This document shows positions 58,493 to 64,000 of a DNA stretch of 64,000 nucleotides, in pieces. The number at the start of each line of letters is the position of its first letter. The stretch's first letter is position 1. A program made the translations under genes and the position numbers. Origin of the DNA: Mycobacterium sp. JS623 (GTDB lineage: Bacteria; Actinomycetota; Actinomycetes; Mycobacteriales; Mycobacteriaceae). The notes beneath the pieces are model-generated. The model was not told the DNA's origin. It saw only the letters and a list, made by a program, of their open reading frames with translations, and searched no databases. Location of the stretch: NCBI RefSeq assembly GCF_000328565.1, contig NC_019966.1, positions 186,001 through 250,000 of the forward strand, written 5' to 3'.

Positions 58493-59242
58493 TCAGCCGC
58501 CGGGCACGGTGATCGGCGGGATGGACGGCGGCTGGATCACCGTCACGGTGCTGGTACTGGTGCTCATGCTCGGAGCGGTGGTCGTGGTGACCGACGTCGG
58601 GGATGGCGTGGTCTCCGTGACGGTCGCGGGTGGAACGGCGGTCGTCGTCGCTCCGGTAGTGACCGTCGACGTCGACGTTGACACCGACACCGATGTGCTG
58701 GTGGTGCTCTCAGGGCTGAGCACGCCGCAGGCGAGGCGTTGGTCAGACCCGCCGTCGAGGTTGGCGCTTTGATGAAGCACGATCGACGAACCCTGCGGGC
58801 CCTTCAGCTGATCCTCGGTAAAACCGTCACTCGTTGCGACGAGTTTGCCGGAGCCATCCGAGCGCACCAGCAGCGGCGGCAGATCGCCACTGGCGGGCTG
58901 TCCTGTATGCCCCGACGCCTGGAAGTGCTCACCAGCGGAGCTGAAGTCGCCCTCACACTTGCCGACCGCGTGGATGTGCAGGCCGTGGAAGCCGGGCGAC
59001 AGCACACCTGCTTCCGAAGTTTCGACGGTCACCGTGGCGTAGCCGCTGGTGAAGTCGATCGTCGCATCGGCGACGTGTTTGCCATCGGAAGTATTGAGCT
59101 GCGTGGTCAGCTTCTGAGCGCTGGATGCTGGCCCGGTGGTGGTGGTTGCGGATGGATTCGTGCCTGATTGGTTCGAACACCCGCTCATCACGGCGACAGG
59201 AGTGGCGAGCAAGGCGATGGCAGCGGCGACATGCTTGGTCAT
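58493..59242 (-). CDS. Cu/Zn superoxide dismutase-like lipoprotein with truncated loop and Ser/Thr-rich tail
   Basis: A 249-residue exported protein. ATG 59242 gives a signal peptide with lipobox AVMSGCSN, so it is membrane-anchored outside the cell. The SOD domain has the copper site HGLHIHAVGKC, EHF and GHTGQPASGDL, and a last histidine in IVLHQSAN, followed by the conserved RLACGV. The stretch between that histidine and the active-site arginine is 11 residues, clearly shorter than usual, so the electrostatic loop is cut down. After ACGVL a 70-residue Ser/Thr/Val-rich tail extends to the C-terminus. It resembles mycobacterial SodC but lies inside the nitrite assimilation block, where M. tuberculosis has other genes. 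Activity is uncertain. Confidence 0.78.
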   Translation of the reverse strand: MTKHVAAAIALLATPVAVMSGCSNQSGTNPSATTTTGPASSAQKLTTQLNTSDGKHVADATIDFTSGYATVTVETSEAGVLSPGFHGLHIHAVGKCEGDFSSAGEHFQASGHTGQPASGDLPPLLVRSDGSGKLVATSDGFTEDQLKGPQGSSIVLHQSANLDGGSDQRLACGVLSPESTTSTSVSVSTSTSTVTTGATTTAVPPATVTETTPSPTSVTTTTAPSMSTSTSTVTVIQPPSIPPITVPGG

Positions 59243-59295
59243 GAGCGCGGCGTACCCCCGCGCCGCCCTGAACAAACTGCGAGTCTGCGAGCGAG

Positions 59296-59976
59296 TTAGG
59301 CGGCCACCGAATAGCGCGCGCGGCTGAACCGGTTCGCGATCAGCCGCACCAACCCTGGATGCGTGCCAAGCGGCTCGGTCACCACATCAGCGCCGCTGTC
59401 GCGCAGGCGATCCTGAAACAGGCCCTCCGACAACAGGTACGACGCGACGACTATCCTGCGCGCACCGCCTCGCCGCAGTGAGTCAACGGCGTCGTGGACC
59501 CGAGGTGTGCCCGTCGCGGCGAACGCCAACTCCACTCGCGAACCCGTGATCGCCGACAGTCCCGTTGCCATCATGTGCAGATCACGTTGGGCGCCGGGGT
59601 CTGACGTACCCGCCGCGGCCAGCACCACCGAATCATCTTGGCGCCAGCCGGATTCGATGAGCCGATCCGCGAGCACGCGCACCAGCTGTGGTCCAGGACC
59701 CAGCGCTTCCGTCACGGTGACGTCGGGGTGTCGGCTCGCGTCGACGTGCGTCGGGATATCACTGGTGACGTGATAGCCACGCGACAGGAACGCGGGCACG
59801 ACAATCGCCGGCCCGTCCATCTGCGCCAGCACCTCCGACGGCGTCGGCCCAAGGACATCGACGAACGACACGTGCACGGTTTGCCCGAGTGTGGCCGACA
59901 CCTGCTCCGCCAGATCACCGATCATCGCGACACCCTGCTGCTTGCGAGTGCCGTGTGCAACCAACATCAAGCTCAT
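59296..59976 (-). CDS. Sirohydrochlorin chelatase-like protein (CbiX family)
   Basis: A 226-residue two-domain CbiX-type chelatase. The first domain opens with the metal-binding histidine in LMLVAHGTRKQQG and continues FVDVLGPTPSEVL and PAFLSRGYHVTSDIP, whose second histidine is also conserved. The second half repeats the fold (VVLAAAGTSDPGAQRD, ASYLLSEGLFQDRL). It should insert iron or cobalt into sirohydrochlorin. Next to nirBD the likely purpose is siroheme for NirB, which is an inference. Its ATG overlaps the end of nnaR by 4 bp (ATGA). It matches Rv0259c. Confidence 0.88.
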   Translation of the reverse strand: MSLMLVAHGTRKQQGVAMIGDLAEQVSATLGQTVHVSFVDVLGPTPSEVLAQMDGPAIVVPAFLSRGYHVTSDIPTHVDASRHPDVTVTEALGPGPQLVRVLADRLIESGWRQDDSVVLAAAGTSDPGAQRDLHMMATGLSAITGSRVELAFAATGTPRVHDAVDSLRRGGARRIVVASYLLSEGLFQDRLRDSGADVVTEPLGTHPGLVRLIANRFSRARYSVAA

Positions 59977-61121
59977 AGCGAGTGCGCAAATTCGTCGTCG
60001 ATCGCCAACCGGTAACCGCGCTTGACCACTGTCGACACAATGTTCTTGTCGCCCAACGCCGTTCGGAGCCGCAGCACTGCGGTCTCAACTGCGTGGGTGT
60101 CGGTACCGCTGCCAGGCAGTGCGCCAAGTAGATCGAACCGCGAGACCACCGCGCCGGGCTGGTGGGCCAGGGCGCGAATCGTCGCCATCCCGGCGGGTGA
60201 CAGCGCCTTCACCACGCCGTCAACCATCACGCACGTGCCGCGGATCTCCAGTACATGCCCCGCCACCCGCAGGGTGCGCGACTGCAGCAGCGGCAGCTCA
60301 TCGGTGATGTGCCGGGCCAACGCGCCCAACCGCATTCGTTCGGGCGCCGACGTCGGCACCCCGAGCCGGACCAATGGCCTTGCTGTCACGGGTCCGACAC
60401 ACATCGCGTGTACGTCAGTTCGCAACGCGGACAACACCTTGTCTTCGATACCAAGCTCGACTGCGCGCATCAGGACCGAGGCGACCGCGGGCGCCGACGT
60501 GAAGCTGACCGCGTCGAACTTGAATTCGGCGATACCCGCCACCAGTTGATCGAAATCGCCGTTGCGGGGTGCCGGATGCCAGCGGTACACCCGAATCGGC
60601 ACCACTTCCGCACCGGCAGAACGTAATTCGTCGATGAACTCGGGGAACGGATCCCAGTCATCGGTGGCTCCGTGCAACTGCACCGCGATGCGCTTGCCGG
60701 CGATGCCGCCTTCGACCAGGTAGTGCAGTACCTCGCGCGACGACTCGGATTCGGGCGACCATTCCTCGGGCAGGCCTGCCGCGCGCAGCGCGCCGGTCGA
60801 CTTCGGTCCCCGCGACACGATGCGCGCATTGCCGAGCGCTCCGAGCAGTTCGTCAGACAGCCCCCAGCCGTCAGCGGCGGCGAACCAGCCGCGAAACCCG
60901 ATCCCCGTGGTCGCGACCACGATGTCGGGCGGTCGGGCGATCAGCCCTTCGGTGTGTGCACGCAGCTGCTCGTCGTCGGGTAGCGGCACCATCGCGATGG
61001 CCGCGGCACACGTGACGGTGGCACCGCGTCGTTCCAGGAGGGTCGCCAGTTCGTCCGCACGTCGGGCAGAGGTCACCGCCACCCGAAAACCGGTGAGCGG
61101 TGCCCAGTCGGGCTCACTCAT
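59973..61121 (-). CDS. nnaR: NnaR-type regulator: HemD-like domain fused to winged helix
   Basis: A 382-residue fusion. Residues about 1-260 form a uroporphyrinogen-III synthase (HemD) fold, with VAVTSARRADELATLLERRG at the start and VSFTSAPAVASVL later. Residues about 285-378 form an OmpR-type winged helix (LSPAGMATIRALAHQPGAV, VETAVLRLRTALG, VVKRGYRLAID). The M. smegmatis counterpart NnaR is described as required, with GlnR, for nitrate and nitrite assimilation genes. The HemD domain may sense a tetrapyrrole or may be catalytic. Its order nnaR-cbiX, downstream of narK3 on one strand, matches Rv0260c. Confidence 0.9.
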   Translation of the reverse strand: MSEPDWAPLTGFRVAVTSARRADELATLLERRGATVTCAAAIAMVPLPDDEQLRAHTEGLIARPPDIVVATTGIGFRGWFAAADGWGLSDELLGALGNARIVSRGPKSTGALRAAGLPEEWSPESESSREVLHYLVEGGIAGKRIAVQLHGATDDWDPFPEFIDELRSAGAEVVPIRVYRWHPAPRNGDFDQLVAGIAEFKFDAVSFTSAPAVASVLMRAVELGIEDKVLSALRTDVHAMCVGPVTARPLVRLGVPTSAPERMRLGALARHITDELPLLQSRTLRVAGHVLEIRGTCVMVDGVVKALSPAGMATIRALAHQPGAVVSRFDLLGALPGSGTDTHAVETAVLRLRTALGDKNIVSTVVKRGYRLAIDDEFAHSL

Positions 61122-61204
61122 GTTCCATGTCTACGAAAAGCATGTTTCCAACCCATTACTTCGCCATTGCCTGACCGTGTCCACCCTGGCGCACACGAAG
61201 GAGG

Positions 61205-62599
61205 TCACGTCCGGGCCAGGTCCGTGGTGGGTGCTGCGCTGGTGACGGGTGCCGAGACCGGCCGCTGCACGTACATCACCCAGGTCACGGCACACGCCAC
61301 CACATAGAACGTCAGGAAGATCGAGAAGGCCGTGGTCGCGGAATGGCTGCTCAGGTACGACTGCCGCAGCGCCATGTTGATGCCGACGCCGCCAAGGGCG
61401 CCGATAGCACCGGCGAAGCCGATCAACGCGCCAGACATCGCGCGTGCCCACGCCACGCGCTCGGCCTCCGGGACATCCAGCGAGCGGCTGCGGGCGTCGA
61501 AGATCGACGGAATCATTTTGTAGACCGAGCCGTTGCCGAGGCCCGAGAGTAAGAACAAGGCGATGAAACCCGTCACGTAACCGGCCATCATGGCACCCGT
61601 CGCCGCACCCTTGGTGTGGTCGTCCAGCGTGCTGACACCGACGAGAACGCTTGCGCCAAGGATCATTCCGGCGAACACCCACAGCGTGACCTTGCCACCG
61701 CCGATGCGGTCGGCGAGCTTACCGCCGTACACCCGCGACAGCGAGCCGAGCAGTGGGCCGATGAACGCGATCTGTGCGGCGTGCAGCGATGCCTGCGCCG
61801 CGCTCTGGCCGCCGGCGGCGAAGTTGATCTGCAGTACCTGACCGAAGGCGAACGCGAAGCCGATGAAGGAGCCGAACGTGCCGATGTAGAGCAGCGAGAT
61901 CACCCAGGTGTCGCGCACCTTCAGAATCGCGGCCATTGCGGTCGTATCGATCTTGTGCTGCTCCAGGTTGTCCATGAACAGCGCGGCGCCGATGCCGGCG
62001 ATCACCAGCGCGACCAGGTAAACCGCGCACACCCAGTAGGGCTGACGGTTTCCGAGGGTAGCGATGACGAGCAGGCCGACGAGCTGAACCATCGGTACGC
62101 CGATGTTGCCGCCACCGGCGTTGATGCCGAGCGCCCAGCCCTTGAGGCGCTGCGGGTAGAACGCGTTGATGTTGGTCATCGACGACGCGAAATTGCCGCC
62201 GCCGAAGCCGGCCAGCGCCGCGCACACCAGGTACGGCCACAGCGGCAGGCCCGGGTGGGCCAGCAGCCACATGGTGCCCAGCGTCGGGATCAGCAACACG
62301 AACGCCGAGAACACCGTCCAGTTACGGCCGCCGAAGGTCGCTGTGGCCAGCGTGTACGGGATTCGCAGGCCCGCGCCGACCAGCGTCGCGGTGGCGCCGA
62401 GCAGGAACTTGTCGCCGGCGGAGAAGTGATAGACGGCCTCCGGCATGAACAGGACCATCACCGACCAGATGGACCACACCGAAAAGCCGATATGCTCCGC
62501 GAACACCGACCAGATCAGGTTGCGGCGCGCGATGTTCTTGTTGCCTGCCTCCCAAGCGACGACGTCCTCGGGATCCCAGTCCGTGATGGTTTTCGACAT
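61205..62599 (-). CDS. narK3: Nitrate/nitrite transporter NarK3 (MFS)
   Basis: A 464-residue major facilitator protein with twelve predicted helices. The nitrate/nitrite porter signatures are the glycine-rich AGFGGGNFASSMTNINAFYP near residue 140 and ALGINAGGGNIGVPM shortly after, which line the substrate path. The second half contains AFGQVLQINFAAGGQSAAQ and a further glycine-rich pair. It imports nitrate or exchanges nitrite. The gene is divided from nnaR by 83 bp and runs in the same direction. It matches Rv0261c. Confidence 0.93.
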   Translation of the reverse strand: MSKTITDWDPEDVVAWEAGNKNIARRNLIWSVFAEHIGFSVWSIWSVMVLFMPEAVYHFSAGDKFLLGATATLVGAGLRIPYTLATATFGGRNWTVFSAFVLLIPTLGTMWLLAHPGLPLWPYLVCAALAGFGGGNFASSMTNINAFYPQRLKGWALGINAGGGNIGVPMVQLVGLLVIATLGNRQPYWVCAVYLVALVIAGIGAALFMDNLEQHKIDTTAMAAILKVRDTWVISLLYIGTFGSFIGFAFAFGQVLQINFAAGGQSAAQASLHAAQIAFIGPLLGSLSRVYGGKLADRIGGGKVTLWVFAGMILGASVLVGVSTLDDHTKGAATGAMMAGYVTGFIALFLLSGLGNGSVYKMIPSIFDARSRSLDVPEAERVAWARAMSGALIGFAGAIGALGGVGINMALRQSYLSSHSATTAFSIFLTFYVVACAVTWVMYVQRPVSAPVTSAAPTTDLART

Positions 62600-62695
62600 G
62601 CGGACAACGCTAGGAATGCTTTATTGCGCGAAAACGCCCCGCGATAACCCCGCCGTGAACTTCCGCTCACGTAGCTTCCAGCGCTTGTGTGAGTT

Positions 62696-63472
62696 TCAGT
62701 CGACTCGGTGAGCGTGCACGACGGTGAACGGAAGGTGCACCCGGTCGCCGTCGAGCAGATCGGCGATCCTGGCAAACCGCTCGGTCACTTCGCGCATCTG
62801 CTCGAGTGCTTCGGGTGGCATCTGCTCGGCCATCGCCTCCGGGAAAGCGTCGTCGCCCGTCCGGAATCCGACGGCGTTGCCCAAATAGGTAGTGGGGCCG
62901 AGGAAGTCGATGCGCCAGCCGTTGGCAGTCAACGTATCGCGGATGTTGGTCTCGGGCACGTGACCCATCGGCGCGATCACGCCGTTGATGTTGCCGTCGG
63001 AAAAACAGAACAGGTGCAGACGGGCGCCGGGGCGTGTGGCGCGATACACCGCGGCGATGTAGGCCTGCTGGCCTTCTTCGTCCAAGCAGTGATACAGCGC
63101 GCTGTCGACGACGGTGTCGAACCGGCTCACGTAGCCGCTGAGGTCGGTGGCGTCGGCGACGTCGAATGTCACGCTGACGCCGGCGGCTTCCGCGCGTCGA
63201 CGAGCTTCGGAGATTGCAGCGGGCGAGCCGTCCAGCCCGGTGACCGAGTGTCCCCGCGACGCCAGATAGATCGCGTTGTCACCGAGACCGCAGCCGATGT
63301 CGAGCACTTCACCCGAAAAGCCGCCCAGCGCTTCGAGTTCCATCAATCTTGGTTGGGCTTGATGCACGTCCCACGGCACGCCGGTTGGCGCCGGCCCGCC
63401 CTCGACCATAGGCTCGCCGCGGTAGAGCTTGTCGAAGGTTTCGGGGTCGGGGCGAAACGCTGGAGTGCTCAC
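62696..63472 (-). CDS. SAM-dependent class I methyltransferase
   Basis: A 258-residue methyltransferase. Motif I is EVLDIGCGLGDNAIYLA, motif II is GLDGSPAAISEA and motif III is FDVADATDL. The C-terminal half contains the conserved SALYHCLDE and a substrate-side region FFCF/FSDGNINGVI. Small molecule methyltransfer is likely, substrate unknown. GTG 63472 is preferred because it starts immediately before the folded region; a longer in-frame start at 63595 would lie inside the acetyltransferase gene. GGGAAG is the nearest ribosome binding candidate, only one base from the start. Confidence 0.82.
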   Translation of the reverse strand: MSTPAFRPDPETFDKLYRGEPMVEGGPAPTGVPWDVHQAQPRLMELEALGGFSGEVLDIGCGLGDNAIYLASRGHSVTGLDGSPAAISEARRRAEAAGVSVTFDVADATDLSGYVSRFDTVVDSALYHCLDEEGQQAYIAAVYRATRPGARLHLFCFSDGNINGVIAPMGHVPETNIRDTLTANGWRIDFLGPTTYLGNAVGFRTGDDAFPEAMAEQMPPEALEQMREVTERFARIADLLDGDRVHLPFTVVHAHRVD

Positions 63473-63491
63473 GCTTCCCAACGTACGCCCG

Positions 63492-64000
<509 letters not shown>

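Noticed and set aside
58452..58772. Val/Asp-rich 106-residue frame
   Set aside because: It is the antisense image of the Ser/Thr-rich SodC tail, so its repeats are explained by that low-complexity region.
61616..62647. 343-codon frame antisense to narK3
   Set aside because: Arg/Gln/His-rich shadow of a membrane protein gene.
62600..62695. DosR or GlnR box upstream of narK3
   Set aside because: No GGGACT palindrome and no paired GTnAC/GnAAC elements were found.

Overview
The window is GC-rich actinobacterial DNA from a rapidly growing Mycobacterium (Mycolicibacterium type). This is inferred from gene content and order. php, aftD, lpqI, htdX, fabG4, fadA2, fadE5, a flavin reductase gene, sdhB-sdhA-sdhC, nirB-nirD, a cbiX-type gene, nnaR, narK3 and aac(2')-I follow the order of the M. 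tuberculosis Rv0230c-Rv0262c block, with several genes replaced, lost or added. There is no rRNA, tRNA, CRISPR or insertion sequence.

Left third (1-16.9 kb). An AMP-forming acyl-CoA synthetase runs off the left edge and is coupled to a phosphotriesterase-like hydrolase. A thiamine diphosphate enzyme diverges from this pair. Next come the cell-envelope arabinosyltransferase AftD with its small DUF2613 partner, a PlsC/patatin pair, the LpqI lipoprotein glycosidase, an amidohydrolase with a broken aminotransferase fragment upstream, a TetR regulator with an ABC exporter, and a PfkB kinase.

Middle-left (16.9-30 kb). An L,D-transpeptidase is followed by a fatty acid oxidation/elongation set: htdX, fabG4, fadA2 and fadE5. 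The fabG4/fadA2 and fadE5 control regions share one operator pattern, TTAC-N6-GTAA. Between fadA2 and fadE5 lie a terminator, an F420-type oxidoreductase, a structured small RNA that matches the location and architecture of F6, a frameshifted MPT64-like gene, a lipoprotein, a membrane-anchored double NHL propeller and a DUF732 protein.

Centre (30-49.3 kb). This is a trehalose polyphleate type glycolipid locus: an 11 kb bimodular polyketide synthase, divergent from papA3, mmpL10, fadD23 and pe, then a convergent gap-like membrane gene. It sits between fadE5 and the Rv0245-type flavin reductase, which are neighbours in M. tuberculosis. PapA3 would make diacyltrehalose, MmpL10 would export it, the polyketide synthase and FadD23 would supply the phleic acyl chains, and the PE-family acyltransferase would attach them outside the membrane.

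Right third (49.3-64 kb). A five-gene succinate dehydrogenase operon includes a 53-residue protein at its end. It is followed by a PEP mutase family gene and then a nitrite assimilation block: nirBD, a sirohydrochlorin chelatase-like gene, the regulator nnaR, and narK3. A truncated-loop Cu/Zn superoxide dismutase lipoprotein interrupts this block. A methyltransferase and the aminoglycoside 2'-acetyltransferase gene close the window.

Protein identities come from reading motifs and recalling gene order, not from database searches.
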